Translations under genes and position numbers: made by a program | Notes under the pieces: generated by a model | Told to the model about the DNA's origin: nothing | Databases searched by the model: none | Seen by the model: the letters and a program-made list of their open reading frames with translations, nothing else | Shown here: in pieces, positions 46,780 to 56,333 of the stretch | How the letters are laid out: every line of letters begins with the position of its first letter | How positions within the stretch are numbered: the first letter of the stretch is position 1 | DNA from: Pelagibaculum spongiae | GTDB lineage: Bacteria > Pseudomonadota > Gammaproteobacteria > Enterobacterales > Pelagibaculaceae | Length of the DNA stretch: 64,000 bases | Reading direction: 5' to 3' | Assembly (NCBI RefSeq): GCF_003097315.1 | Contig: NZ_QDDL01000007.1 | Coordinates: 62,001-126,000 of the forward strand

Positions 46780-47891
46780 TAGATCACCACCAAATCGGCT
46801 CTTAACGCACCGGCTTGTTTTAAGGCTTCTAAAATCGCCATTAAATCACCGGGAGACGCACCTACCCGATTAACTGCCGAGACTAAATCAGAAAGTGAAG
46901 CGCCTGGCTCGAATAAAAACATTTTACTGTCTTGCTGGGCTACGCTAATTTCAGAATCAGGCACAACGATCGTTTCGCCTTGTGAAAGCGGATTAGGCTG
47001 GCTGACTTTCGGATTTTCTGCAATGGTCACGGTTAAACTACCATGGGTAATTGCCGCTGGAGACAAGCTGACATGTCGGCCAATAACAATGGTTCCAGTT
47101 CGTGAATTAACAATGACTTTTGCGACTTCTTCTGCCGGTTGTACTTCAAGATTTTCTAATACCGAAACATACATAACCCGCTGGGAAGGATCTCTTGGAG
47201 CACTGACCCGAATTGAAGTGGCATCTAACGGGCGTGCCGTTTGACTACCAATAAATTCATTAATCACATCTGCCAATCTTCTGGCAGTAGTGAAATCTGA
47301 GCGCTTTAGATTAAAAACAATGCTATCGCCTTCACCAAATGGATTTTTCACCATTCGCTCAACCGTTGCACCATTTGGAATTCTACCGGCACTGGGAATA
47401 TTAATGCTGATTCGGGAACCATCATTGCCATTAACACCTAGCCCACCCACCACTAAATTACCTTGGCTCATTGCATAGATTTCGCTATCCGCACCACGCA
47501 ATGGAGTGAGTAACAAACTGCCACCACGTAAACTTTTCGCATTACCAATGGAAGAAACGGTAATATCAATCGATTGACCCGGCTTGGCAAATGCTGGTAA
47601 TTCAGCCTGAATCGCCACTGCAGCAACGTTTTTCAACTGAACACTCATACCGGCCGGTACCTGAATACCAAACTGACTGAGCATGGTTTTAAAGCTTTGC
47701 AGGGTAAAACCTGCCTGTGAGGTTTGGTCACCTGTACCGTCTAGGCCAACTACTAAACCATAACCAATTAGCTGATTGCTCCGAACCCCTGCAATATCAG
47801 CCATATCTTTTAATCGGTCGGCTTGTACCGGTGCGATACAAATAAAAACACCCATTAACGATGCAAAAACTTTTGCGCAAAGCTTGTTCAT
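46779..47891 (-). CDS. flgI: Flagellar P-ring protein FlgI
   Basis: About 370 residues with a signal peptide ([22 protein letters not shown]) and the P-ring core ([32 protein letters not shown]). The ATG at 47891 has GGAGG 5 nt upstream, which excludes the ATG at 47903. Assembles in the periplasm around the rod. Confidence 0.97.
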   Translation of the reverse strand: MNKLCAKVFASLMGVFICIAPVQADRLKDMADIAGVRSNQLIGYGLVVGLDGTGDQTSQAGFTLQSFKTMLSQFGIQVPAGMSVQLKNVAAVAIQAELPAFAKPGQSIDITVSSIGNAKSLRGGSLLLTPLRGADSEIYAMSQGNLVVGGLGVNGNDGSRISINIPSAGRIPNGATVERMVKNPFGEGDSIVFNLKRSDFTTARRLADVINEFIGSQTARPLDATSIRVSAPRDPSQRVMYVSVLENLEVQPAEEVAKVIVNSRTGTIVIGRHVSLSPAAITHGSLTVTIAENPKVSQPNPLSQGETIVVPDSEISVAQQDSKMFLFEPGASLSDLVSAVNRVGASPGDLMAILEALKQAGALRADLVVI

Positions 47892-47903
47892 TTTTGCCTC
47901 CAT

Positions 47904-48620
47904 TTATAGCGGCCAGTATTTAGAATTAAAAAATCTTGCTAGCCAACCATTAGTATTAACATCTGCCTGTTCGCCAGTTGCCGAATAGCTAATTCTTGCA
48001 TTGGCAATCCGGTTTGAAGGAACCGTGTTATCTGGTGCTACATCTTCTGCACGAACCAAGCCAGATAAACGAATGAATTCTTCGCCCTGATTAATGGTCA
48101 TCCATTTCTCACCGCGAACTTCTAACAGCCCATTACCGTGGACCGCTGCTACTACAACTGAAATACTGCCTTTTAGACTATTACTCTGTTTTGCATCGGT
48201 ATTTCCAGAAAAACTACGCTCACCTTCCAAACCTGCCGACAAATTATTGCCATTAATTGTGATAGGTGCGCCCAATAAAGTTGGTGCGCCTAAAGTCACT
48301 TCATTGGTTTTACTGAGATTACTATTTGAGCTTTTTTGCGCGTTGGTTTGTTCATCCAAAGTGACTGTCAAAATATCGCCAACCTGGTGAGCCCTGCGAT
48401 CGCTAAACAAATCCATTCCTGGCGATTGAATTTGAAAAATTGCGCCGTTATTAATCACTTTTGTTTTTTCAACCGGAACAACAATCGGAGCCCAAGGTTG
48501 CTGATCAGGCCTTGGTGGCTGAGATAAGCAACCGGATAAAAGCATGGTAAATGCTATAGAAAGCAACAAAGAAAATGCTTTAAATAATAACCGAAGAGAC
48601 AACTCTTTATTTAATCGCAT
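47904..48620 (-). CDS. flgH: Flagellar L-ring lipoprotein FlgH
   Basis: About 238 residues: signal peptide ending in a lipobox (LLSGC), then FSDRRAHQVGDILTVTLDEQTNAQKSS and the C-terminal LSGLVRAEDVAPDNTVPSNRIANARISYSATG typical of FlgH. Start taken at ATG 48620; the 48632 start is TTG. Outer-membrane bushing. Confidence 0.96.
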   Translation of the reverse strand: MRLNKELSLRLLFKAFSLLLSIAFTMLLSGCLSQPPRPDQQPWAPIVVPVEKTKVINNGAIFQIQSPGMDLFSDRRAHQVGDILTVTLDEQTNAQKSSNSNLSKTNEVTLGAPTLLGAPITINGNNLSAGLEGERSFSGNTDAKQSNSLKGSISVVVAAVHGNGLLEVRGEKWMTINQGEEFIRLSGLVRAEDVAPDNTVPSNRIANARISYSATGEQADVNTNGWLARFFNSKYWPL

Positions 48621-48650
48621 AAAAATACTCAAAAATAATTTAAAAAACGA

Positions 48651-49436
48651 TTAAAGCGTTTGGTTAACGAAGCTCAACATCGAATCCACCGCTGAAATCA
48701 CTTTTGAATTCATTTCATAGGCACGTTGAACTTCAATCATGCTGACCATTTCTTCAACTGAATTGACATTGGATGTTTCGAGCATGCCTTGGCGAGTCGT
48801 ACCTAAACCATTGGTGCCTGGCACGCCTGTTTGAGGTGCACCAGATGCGGCTGTTTCTATAAACAGACTATTTCCAATAGGTTGCAATCCTGCAGGGTTT
48901 ACAAAACCAGACAGCTGAACACTACCAACCTGAACCGGAACTGGGTTGCCTGGCTGTAACACACTAACCACACCATCTTCACCAACCGTAATACTTTGTG
49001 CATTTCCCGGGATAGTTATTGCCGGTTCTACCGGATGGCCACTGGCATTAACAACCGTACCTTCAGCATTAACCTGAAATTCTCCAGCACGGGTAAAACC
49101 CATCGAACCATCTGGCATTAAAATCTGAAAAAAACCGCGGCCCTGAGTCATTAAATCCAGCGAATTGTCAGTTTGCTGCACGCCACCCTGAGTATGAATT
49201 TTTTGACTAGCAACGACTCGAACACCAGTACCTTGCATTAATCCAGAAGGCAGCTGGGTATCTTGAGTAGACTGAGCACCTGGTTGGCGAACCGTTTGAT
49301 ATAAAAGATCTTCAAACACTGCCCTGTCACGCTTAAAACCAACTGTAGAAACGTTGGCCAGATTGTTGGCAATGGTGCTGATGCCTTTTTGCTGGGCGTC
49401 CAGACCGGTTTTACTAATCCATAGCGCTGGGTGCAT
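48651..49436 (-). CDS. flgG: Distal rod protein FlgG
   Basis: A 261-residue rod protein: [43 protein letters not shown] at the N-terminus and [30 protein letters not shown] at the C-terminus. It follows flgF after a 110-bp gap that contains an inverted repeat (CAGAAAATG/CATTTTCTG) but no clear promoter. Confidence 0.97.
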   Translation of the reverse strand: MHPALWISKTGLDAQQKGISTIANNLANVSTVGFKRDRAVFEDLLYQTVRQPGAQSTQDTQLPSGLMQGTGVRVVASQKIHTQGGVQQTDNSLDLMTQGRGFFQILMPDGSMGFTRAGEFQVNAEGTVVNASGHPVEPAITIPGNAQSITVGEDGVVSVLQPGNPVPVQVGSVQLSGFVNPAGLQPIGNSLFIETAASGAPQTGVPGTNGLGTTRQGMLETSNVNSVEEMVSMIEVQRAYEMNSKVISAVDSMLSFVNQTL

Positions 49437-49546
49437 TGTTTTCTCCTTTCAGATCCGCCAAAAAAATAGCGTCAGAAAATGGTTATTTGATTTATAAAAC
49501 CGAAAACCCCGACATTTTCTGGCTTTACGCTAGCGTTAAACTGCTA

Positions 49547-50290
49547 CTATGCGATACCTTGCAGAATTTGTGCCGATTTTGAATCCATTTCTTCAGCAGA
49601 TTTCATCATTTTAATTTGCATCTCAAATTGGCGAGATAACGAGATAATTTCTGTCATGGCTGAAACCGCATTGACATTGCTACTTTCCAATGCGCCGCGC
49701 TCAACACGGACTGCGCCATCGGCTTCTAATGGTTCGCCATCCCGAGCACGCATTAAGCCATCAGCACCTTTATCCATTCCGCCCGCCGGGTGCGCGGTTA
49801 ATTTAATCCGATTAATTACCGCCATTTGTTCAACACTTTGCCCGGCAGGCACAATGCTGATTGTTCCATCTTCACCAATTTCAACTTTATCTGCTGGCGG
49901 TAAAACAATCGGACCATCGTCACCCATTACTGGTTGGCCTTGTGCGGTCATTAACAAACCGCCTTCGCCAAAATGTAAATTTCCAGCCCGGGTGTAGGCT
50001 TCACTACCGTCGACAGACTGAACACCTATCCAGCCTGCGCCTCTTACTGCAACGTCCAAATCACGGTCAGTGGTAATTAATGGCCCAGAACTAAAGTCGG
50101 TGGCTGGCCGTTCTTCCATCGCATAAACCCGGCTTGGTGCGCCCGGGCCAAACACCGGCATGCTTCGCGCTTGCTCAAAATCCGCACGAAATCCAGTGGT
50201 TCTGACATTGGCAAGATTGTTTGAGTGAGTGGTTTGCCCGCGCATAGTTTCGCTGGCACCGCTCATGGCGATATAAAGCATCCGGTCCAT
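49547..50290 (-). CDS. flgF: Proximal rod protein FlgF
   Basis: About 247 residues: MLYIAMSGASETMRGQTTHSNNLANVRTTGFRADF and the C-terminal ALESSNVNAVSAMTEIISLSRQFEMQIKMM are the rod-family ends. ATG 50290 (MDRMLY) with GAGAGA upstream is the start; the longer frame to 50335 begins with TTG. Confidence 0.96.
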   Translation of the reverse strand: MDRMLYIAMSGASETMRGQTTHSNNLANVRTTGFRADFEQARSMPVFGPGAPSRVYAMEERPATDFSSGPLITTDRDLDVAVRGAGWIGVQSVDGSEAYTRAGNLHFGEGGLLMTAQGQPVMGDDGPIVLPPADKVEIGEDGTISIVPAGQSVEQMAVINRIKLTAHPAGGMDKGADGLMRARDGEPLEADGAVRVERGALESSNVNAVSAMTEIISLSRQFEMQIKMMKSAEEMDSKSAQILQGIA

Positions 50291-50388
50291 ATTAATTTCT
50301 CTCGATAATGAATACCGGTTAATTGTTAACAACAAAAAACCGGTAAATAAAACCCACTATATTCAAAGCAATTGAAGGTATAGATTAT

Positions 50389-51786
50389 TTAACGAATGTT
50401 AATAATGGTCTGGGTAATTGCGTTAAATGTTTCGATAGATTTGGCGTTGGACTGATAATTACGCTGTGCAGTAATTAAATGCACCAATTCAGAAGTAATA
50501 TCAACATTAGAGGATTCCAGCGCTCCGGCACGGATCGAGCCAAAATTTGAAGTGCCCGCTTGACCTGCCAGTGCAGTACCCGACGCCAAAGACTGGCGCC
50601 AGCTGGTGTTGCCGGTTTGGCTCAACCCCTGACTGTTAGCAAACTTAGCCATGGCAACTCGGCCTAATGCCAAAGATTCACCATTGGTGTAATTAGCACG
50701 TACCAAGCCAGTATCATCGATATCCATACCGGTTAAACGACCTACCGTATGACCATTTTGCGACAAACTATTGACGGTAAATGCAGAAGCAAACTGAGTG
50801 GGTGCATTGTTGGCCATATCAATACTCAGCTTCAAATCATTAGCACCATTTGTAGTACTTAAATTAATACCTGCAAGCTGCACATTACCCGGAACTACGG
50901 TTCCAGTGATTGGTGATGGTGGCGATGTGCGCTGATAGGTACCATCGTTATTAAAAATGACTCGAGCAAAAGAAACGCTTGCAGCATCTTTTTGAGATGG
51001 ATGCCCATCAAGAAAAGCAATATCTGGTGCACTCACATCATCCAGATTGACCGGCTTGCCATCGACGTAAGTGACCATTGCCCAAGCATTACTAATTTTA
51101 TTTTTTCCTTCAGGATCGACTGGACCACCATCAGTGGTCGCAGTGGCATCTTTAATGTAATAATAATTGGCAATATGCGCCTCACCCAGTGAATCATAAA
51201 CAGTCACTGAGGTAGACGATGTATAAGTATTGGTTTCTGTCGGATCAAAATTGGCCGGGTCTAACTCCGGCTCACTTGAAGGCAGGTTAACCCCAATATC
51301 AACCTCAGTCGTTGCTTCTGGAGAGCCCGCCGCTGCAGGTAAACGTAGTGGCTGAGTAGAAGACAGCGAAGTTGATTTAACCGATCCGTTGTCATTCACT
51401 TGAAATGCTTGCAAAAATTCACCCGCCGAACTCACTACATAACCATCTTTATCTACGGTAAAAGCACCGGCACGGGTAAAGGTTGGCTCTAATGTATCTA
51501 GGTTAGGTTTTAGTACGAAAAAACCTTCACCAGAAATCGCTAAATCCAAGCTGTTTTCAGTAAAATCCATATTACCCTGTTTAAATTGTTGGGTAACACC
51601 GCTAGTAATAACACCACTACCTATCGCGGTGCCTGAATTACCGAAGGCTGAAACCGCATAAACATCAGCAAATTCGGTACGAGATTTTTTAAAGCCATAG
51701 GTTGCACTGTTGGCAATGTTGTTACTGGTTACTGACAAATCGTTGGCCGATGATTTCAAGCCACTTAATGCAATATTAAAACTCAT
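50389..51786 (-). CDS. flgE: Flagellar hook protein FlgE
   Basis: A 465-residue hook subunit with the rod-hook N-terminus (SFNIALSGLKSSANDLSVTSNNIANSATYGFKKSRTEF) and C-terminus (GALESSNVDITSELVHLITAQRNYQSNAKSIETFN). Central D1/D2 domains carry DSLGEAHIANYYY. Follows flgD by about 30 bp. Confidence 0.97.
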   Translation of the reverse strand: MSFNIALSGLKSSANDLSVTSNNIANSATYGFKKSRTEFADVYAVSAFGNSGTAIGSGVITSGVTQQFKQGNMDFTENSLDLAISGEGFFVLKPNLDTLEPTFTRAGAFTVDKDGYVVSSAGEFLQAFQVNDNGSVKSTSLSSTQPLRLPAAAGSPEATTEVDIGVNLPSSEPELDPANFDPTETNTYTSSTSVTVYDSLGEAHIANYYYIKDATATTDGGPVDPEGKNKISNAWAMVTYVDGKPVNLDDVSAPDIAFLDGHPSQKDAASVSFARVIFNNDGTYQRTSPPSPITGTVVPGNVQLAGINLSTTNGANDLKLSIDMANNAPTQFASAFTVNSLSQNGHTVGRLTGMDIDDTGLVRANYTNGESLALGRVAMAKFANSQGLSQTGNTSWRQSLASGTALAGQAGTSNFGSIRAGALESSNVDITSELVHLITAQRNYQSNAKSIETFNAITQTIINIR

Positions 51787-51817
51787 AAATTAATCTCCAC
51801 ACTAATGGATGAAATGA

Positions 51818-52504
51818 TCAAGAAATTTTGTTGATCTGGTTAATTCCGGTTGTTTTACCACCAGGTAGATTCAATAGAATCGAGCCCTGATTTCGGTCTA
51901 TGGTAACGCTTTGTACTTCCTGCTTAACTGCAGCTTCCAGTGCCTGTGACTTACCATTAATAATTGCGGTTACTTTAATTTTGTAGTTGCCCGAAGCGAG
52001 ATCACCACCACCTTGTGATTGATCTTTTTTATCTAGAGTAAATTTAAACTCACCAGTTTCTACTCTACTGGTATTTTGAGTCGCCACGGTTACGCCATTC
52101 TCACCAACCAATTCAATTTTTAAATTGGTTGCAGTTGACGGAATATTGATTTGGCCAGAAACATCATCTCCAGCATTTTCTAGTGTTAACTCTTTGGTCG
52201 GTGCTAATACATGCTTGCCCACTAAAGAAGTCGCTTGAAGCGCCTGGTTAGAAGCAGAGAAGCCCGCGAGTACATCCATCTTGTTATTCACTGCAGTTAA
52301 GTTTTCTACACTACTAAACTGCGCTAACTGGGCGACAAAAGCTTCGTTCTTTACCGGATCGGTTGGGTCTTGATTCGCCAATTGCGCGGTAAATAATTTT
52401 AAAAATGCATCTTGACCTAGCGTCTGTGTCTGGCCGGTAGAAGACTGGTTTCCTTGAACCCGATCGGGTGTTATCGGCTGCTGTAAACTGGCAATTCCAC
52501 TCAT
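51818..52504 (-). CDS. flgD: Flagellar hook cap protein FlgD
   Basis: A 228-residue hook-capping scaffold: GQDAFLKLFTAQLANQDPTDPVKNEAFVAQLAQFSSVENL is the defining N-terminal block. The C-terminal FlgD Ig-like region is present (LASGNYKIKVTAI). Follows flgC by 11 bp. Confidence 0.96.
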   Translation of the reverse strand: MSGIASLQQPITPDRVQGNQSSTGQTQTLGQDAFLKLFTAQLANQDPTDPVKNEAFVAQLAQFSSVENLTAVNNKMDVLAGFSASNQALQATSLVGKHVLAPTKELTLENAGDDVSGQINIPSTATNLKIELVGENGVTVATQNTSRVETGEFKFTLDKKDQSQGGGDLASGNYKIKVTAIINGKSQALEAAVKQEVQSVTIDRNQGSILLNLPGGKTTGINQINKIS

Positions 52505-52515
52505 TAATTAAACTC

Positions 52516-52944
52516 CTACTGGCCCAGTGTTAAGGTTTTGCGATACATATCGCGCGCCGCTGCGGCGACATCAACATTGGTCTGGTAACTTCGTGATGCA
52601 GAAATCATATTGGCCATTTCTTCAACCGGATTTACATTAGGTCGAAAGATATAACCTTGCTCATCTGCCAACGGATGATCGGGTTGATACTCTTTTCGAG
52701 GCGGTGCAGCACTTTCTACTACACCTAAAACTTCAACACCGCCATTTGGCCGCAAGGCCGACATTTCTTTTTCCAATTCTTGGTTATGAATCGTGCTAAA
52801 TACTGGCTGGCGAGAGCGATAAACTTCATTAACGCTGCTGCTAACGGTATCGGCATTCGCCAAATTACTGGCGGTAGTGTTCAATCGCAGTGACTGGGCA
52901 CTCATCGCCGTTGAAGCGAGATCCATTACTCGGTTCAAGGACAT
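52516..52944 (-). CDS. flgC: Proximal rod protein FlgC
   Basis: A 142-residue rod protein; MDLASTAMSAQSLRLNTTASNLANADTVSS and FRPNVNPVEEMANMISASRSYQTNVDVAAAARDMYRKTL are canonical. Two bases after flgB. Confidence 0.97.
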   Translation of the reverse strand: MSLNRVMDLASTAMSAQSLRLNTTASNLANADTVSSSVNEVYRSRQPVFSTIHNQELEKEMSALRPNGGVEVLGVVESAAPPRKEYQPDHPLADEQGYIFRPNVNPVEEMANMISASRSYQTNVDVAAAARDMYRKTLTLGQ

Positions 52945-52946
52945 GG

Positions 52947-53387
52947 CTATTCTCCTTTAATGGCTCGGCGCAAGCCGCTAATTTTACCGCTCAACAGCTG
53001 CAGAGAAGTCTGGTACTGCATGGCATTTTCAGTAAATTGCATTTTTTCTTTATGTGGGTCGACGGTATTACCATCCAACGATGGTTGATCCACCAATCGA
53101 TAGCGCATAAAGGCATCTTCCAGAGATGAACTGCTTGAGGTTATTGCATTACCGGCAATATGACTCTGGTGTGTTTGGTTCATTGCACTCACGGTATTAG
53201 CTGAAGTGGCAGGCTTAACTATATTTTGCTGTGCACCTGCCAATGCCTGGCGAAAATCGATGTCGCGCGCCTTGTAACCGGGTGTTTCCGCATTGGCCAA
53301 ATTTGAAGCCAACATCTCCGCCCGCTGCGCCCTAACCTGCAACGCTTGAGCATGAATACCCAGTGCTTTATCAAGACCGATCGCCAT
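52947..53387 (-). CDS. flgB: Proximal rod protein FlgB
   Basis: About 146 residues: GIHAQALQVRAQRAEMLASNLANAETPGYKARDIDF is the family block. ATG 53387 with GGAGAGG upstream is the start; the longer frame to 53405 begins with TTG. First gene of flgBCDEFGHIJKL, behind a sigma-54 promoter. Confidence 0.97.
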   Translation of the reverse strand: MAIGLDKALGIHAQALQVRAQRAEMLASNLANAETPGYKARDIDFRQALAGAQQNIVKPATSANTVSAMNQTHQSHIAGNAITSSSSSLEDAFMRYRLVDQPSLDGNTVDPHKEKMQFTENAMQYQTSLQLLSGKISGLRRAIKGE

Positions 53388-53436
53388 CTTCGCCTCTCCA
53401 CTCAATTGCTAATCATGAGAACTACAAAGAGATAAC

Positions 53437-53453
53437 TACAAAGAATGTGCCAA
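53437..53453 (-). promoter_or_regulatory. Sigma-54 promoter of the flgB operon
   Basis: Minus-strand TTGGCACATTCTTTGTA: perfect -24 TTGGCAC, -12 TTGT at the right spacing, 50-66 bp before flgB. Confidence 0.8.
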
Positions 53454-53524
53454 GAAGGGTTTTGTTATTTTTTTTCAATAGATTGCAATCAAAACAAAAG
53501 AAGATTTTCTAGATTAATAGCCAT

Positions 53525-53560
53525 AAAAAAAAGCAGCGGCAAAAAAATGCCGCTGCCTTT
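53525..53560 (-). terminator. Terminator of the cheV-cheR unit
   Basis: GCAGCGGC (53533-53540) pairs with GCCGCTGC (53549-53556); on the minus strand the stem is followed by eight Ts. It isolates cheVR from the flgB promoter. Confidence 0.92.
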
Positions 53561-53614
53561 TAATCAGCGAATGCTGGGAAGGACTGCTAAAAAAAATGAC
53601 TGAATCAGTCAGAA

Positions 53615-54463
53615 CTATTTTTTCTGGTAAACAATGCCCGGAACCAAGTTTTGCATGGTTAACATATCATCAAAGTCAGTTAACGATTCTGAAGAACCTG
53701 GCACGAAATAGCCATTTGGCTTAATTTGTGCCGCCATTCGCCGAATAATGTCTGCTTTATTTTCTGGGGTAAAGTAAATCAGTACATTACGACAAAAAAT
53801 CAAATCAAATTGCCCCATCGATACAAAAGAATCTAATAGATTCTTTCGCTCGAAGCTAACCATCTTTCGCACGTCAGCAGAAATTTCCATATGACCATTG
53901 TCGACTTCTTTAAAGAAGCGGTTTAATCGAGCTACTGGTAAGCCTCTTCTAATTGCCAAGGTGTTATAAACACCCTTTTTAGCAATGCCGAGCATTTGAT
54001 CAGAAATATCGGTGGCGACAATCTGAATCGGCCGATTCAATGCAGGCCAGCTCGCTTTAAGCTCGCTTAGCACCATCGCAATCGAATAGGGTTCTTGGCC
54101 GCTGGAACAAGCAGCCGACCAGATTCGTAATGGCGAGATAGTATTTTTAGCTAAGCTAGGCTCAAGCATTTTTTTGAGTTTTTCAAATGGATAGCCATCA
54201 CGAAACCACTGGGTTTCATTCGTGGTCATCGCATCGACAATTAATTTTTGCAGCGTTAAATCACGCCCCAACTTCAAACGATCTACCAGCGCCTGAAGGC
54301 TCGTCATATTTTGCTGGCGAACAATTTCAGAAAGACGACTACTCACCAAATAGGCTTTATTTGCACCTAATTCAATGCCGCAGACTCGCTCCAGATATTG
54401 CCGGAATTCCTGGTAAGCTTTTGCACCACTACCGGTTTCCAGAGATTTTTGACTTAAAGGCAT
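53615..54463 (-). CDS. cheR: Chemotaxis protein methyltransferase CheR
   Basis: A 282-residue SAM-dependent enzyme that methylates glutamates on chemoreceptors. N-terminal helical domain, then TTNETQWFRDGYPFEKL, the SAM-binding IWSAACSSGQEPYSIAMVL, and FDLIFCRNVLIYFTPENKADI. It ends one base before the cheV stop region and forms an operon with cheV. Confidence 0.96.
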   Translation of the reverse strand: MPLSQKSLETGSGAKAYQEFRQYLERVCGIELGANKAYLVSSRLSEIVRQQNMTSLQALVDRLKLGRDLTLQKLIVDAMTTNETQWFRDGYPFEKLKKMLEPSLAKNTISPLRIWSAACSSGQEPYSIAMVLSELKASWPALNRPIQIVATDISDQMLGIAKKGVYNTLAIRRGLPVARLNRFFKEVDNGHMEISADVRKMVSFERKNLLDSFVSMGQFDLIFCRNVLIYFTPENKADIIRRMAAQIKPNGYFVPGSSESLTDFDDMLTMQNLVPGIVYQKK

Positions 54464-55402
54464 CTACCTAGACTGCTCCATAATTTTTTTGCTATCCGCA
54501 TATTTCATTACCGCCCCAGCAAGTTCGTCTGGTTGGAATTTGGCAATAAACTGATCTGCCCCAACCTTCTCAACCATCGCATTATTAAAAACACCACTTA
54601 AAGAAGTATGTAAAATAATATGTAAGTCTTTTAAGCGCGGATCACTTTTAATTTCGGTGGTCAGGGTGTATCCATCCATTTCTGGCATTTCAATATCTGA
54701 TATGACCAACAAAAGTTGTTTGTGAATATCCATGCCATCATCGGCCCAAGACTTCAACAGTTCTAGCGCTTCGCGGCCATTATTGGCAGTCGTGGTTTCC
54801 AGGTCGACCTGAGCCAATGTGCGACAAATTTGTTTACGGGCAACCGAAGAGTCATCGACCACTAATATATGCTGTGGCAAATGCTGTTGCACCTCGATAT
54901 TAATATCGGAAGATATTTGCACCGATCGTGGTGAAACTTCATCGAGTACTTTTTCAACGTCGATAATTTCTACCAATTGATTATCAATTTCGGTAACCGC
55001 TGTCAGGTAGTTATTTCGACCAGTGCCCTTTGGTGGTGGATGAATTTCACCCCAATTGACATTAACGATTCGTTCAACACCGCCTACCAAAAAACCCTGA
55101 ATAGTTCGATTATATTCAGTAATAATCATAAAACATTTGGTTGGATCTTCGACTGGTGGAGAACCAATCGCCATTCCTAAATCCATAACAGGGATAGTAT
55201 TGCCACGAATATGCGCAACGCCACGAACCACCGGGTGGCTATGTGGAAGTGCTGTCAGCCTCGGGCATTGAATAACCTCCCGAACCTTAAACACGTTGAT
55301 GCTGAATTGTTGTCTTCCATGCAATCTGAACAACAGCAACTCGAGCCGGTTTTGTCCCACCAACTGGGTTCGCTGATTGACAGTATCCAGTACGCCGGCC
55401 AT
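54464..55402 (-). CDS. cheV: Chemotaxis coupling protein CheV
   Basis: A 312-residue CheW-receiver fusion. CheW domain ~1-160 (FRLHGRQQFSINVFKVREVI, VRGVAHIRGNTIPVMDL) and a receiver domain ~175-305 (ILVVDDSSVARKQI, LVISDIEMPEMDGYTL with the phospho-Asp, LHTSLSG, KFQPDEL). Couples receptors to CheA in a phosphorylation-dependent way. It is divergent from flgA. Confidence 0.96.
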   Translation of the reverse strand: MAGVLDTVNQRTQLVGQNRLELLLFRLHGRQQFSINVFKVREVIQCPRLTALPHSHPVVRGVAHIRGNTIPVMDLGMAIGSPPVEDPTKCFMIITEYNRTIQGFLVGGVERIVNVNWGEIHPPPKGTGRNNYLTAVTEIDNQLVEIIDVEKVLDEVSPRSVQISSDINIEVQQHLPQHILVVDDSSVARKQICRTLAQVDLETTTANNGREALELLKSWADDGMDIHKQLLLVISDIEMPEMDGYTLTTEIKSDPRLKDLHIILHTSLSGVFNNAMVEKVGADQFIAKFQPDELAGAVMKYADSKKIMEQSR

Positions 55403-55421
55403 GAAATACTCCTTGATAAGA

Positions 55422-55443
55422 TTAGCGGCATCAAAATTGCTTT
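55422..55443 (-). promoter_or_regulatory. Tentative sigma-28-like promoter of cheV
   Basis: The minus strand reads GCCGCTAA, one base from the FliA -10 consensus GCCGATAA, preceded by TAAA-like sequence whose spacing is 11 rather than 15. A weak candidate 20-27 bp before the cheV ATG. Confidence 0.35.
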
Positions 55444-55463
55444 ATCTTTTATTGCATAAAACA

Positions 55464-55481
55464 GTGACAATTTTCTGTCAC
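55464..55481. promoter_or_regulatory. Inverted repeat between divergent cheV and flgA
   Basis: GTGACA and TGTCAC separated by 6 bp, 18 bp before the flgA ATG. Size and position suit an operator for a dimeric regulator; identity unknown. Confidence 0.45.
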
Positions 55482-55499
55482 CCAATCCATGGCAAAAAG

Positions 55500-56207
55500 A
55501 TGCAGCTTAAGACACTTTTTCTATCGACATGCTATCTGGTTTCTTTAATGTTAAGCGCAACCAGTTATGCGAAAGCCGATCAATGGCAACCTCTACAGAC
55601 GATCAGTAATGCTGCGGAGTTCCATGTAAAAAATCATTTTACCGAAAACGCGGGGAATTCATTCACCGCCAAGGCAGGAAAACTAGATAACCGACTTAAG
55701 CTTGCCTTATGTCAAAATCCGCTTGAAACCAAAACACACGGTAAAGCGCAGACAACGCAGCAAATTGTTGCAGTGAAATGCAGCCAGCCATCATGGAAAG
55801 TTTATGTTTCGGTAAAAACGGTTCGAACTGAACCTGTGGTGGTGGTCGTTAATCGATTAAATCGTGGCGATGTCATATCGCTCAGCGATATTAAAATTGA
55901 ATCACAGCAAACTAATCGTTTGCGCAACGGATGGTTCACCCGACTAGAACAAGTGCTCGGCAGAACATTAAAACGCGGCATTAGCTCCGGTCAGCCAGTG
56001 ACTGGCAACCATTTACAGAAAAACTGGCTGATCAATCGTAACCAACCGGTTAAACTGGTTGCCAATGCACGAGGGCTGTCGGTCGCCATGAAAGGCAAAG
56101 CACTATCAAATGCCGAATTAAACAGCATAGTGGCTGTCAAAAATTTGTCTTCAGGAAAAACCGTTGAAGGTGTGGTGATTGGGCCGGGTATTGTCAGAAT
56201 TGATTAG
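55500..56207 (+). CDS. flgA: Flagellar P-ring assembly chaperone FlgA
   Basis: About 235 residues: signal peptide MQLKTLFLSTCYLVSLMLSA, then a SAF-type domain (VVVVNRLNRGDVISLSDI, RTLKRGISSGQPVTGNHL) and the C-terminal VKNLSSGKTVEGVVIGPGIV. It aids P-ring assembly. ATG 55500 gives the signal peptide; the longer frame runs through the cheV promoter region. Confidence 0.94.
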   Translation: MQLKTLFLSTCYLVSLMLSATSYAKADQWQPLQTISNAAEFHVKNHFTENAGNSFTAKAGKLDNRLKLALCQNPLETKTHGKAQTTQQIVAVKCSQPSWKVYVSVKTVRTEPVVVVVNRLNRGDVISLSDIKIESQQTNRLRNGWFTRLEQVLGRTLKRGISSGQPVTGNHLQKNWLINRNQPVKLVANARGLSVAMKGKALSNAELNSIVAVKNLSSGKTVEGVVIGPGIVRID

Positions 56208-56275
56208 CATAAATTGATAGATTCAGGCTTGATCATTTCTAAATACGAACCGGCCTAAATTTGATGAAAAAAAGC

Positions 56276-56302
56276 TAAAGCTTTAAATTTGTGTGCCGAT
56301 AG
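56276..56302 (+). promoter_or_regulatory. Sigma-28 (FliA) promoter of flgM
   Basis: TAAA, exactly 15 bp, then GCCGATAG: one mismatch from the TAAA-N15-GCCGATAA consensus, 32-58 bp before flgM. It gives feedback: FliA drives its own anti-sigma factor. Confidence 0.9.
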
Positions 56303-56333
56303 TAAGTCAATAGATCAGGTTTTGGAGCCTCTC

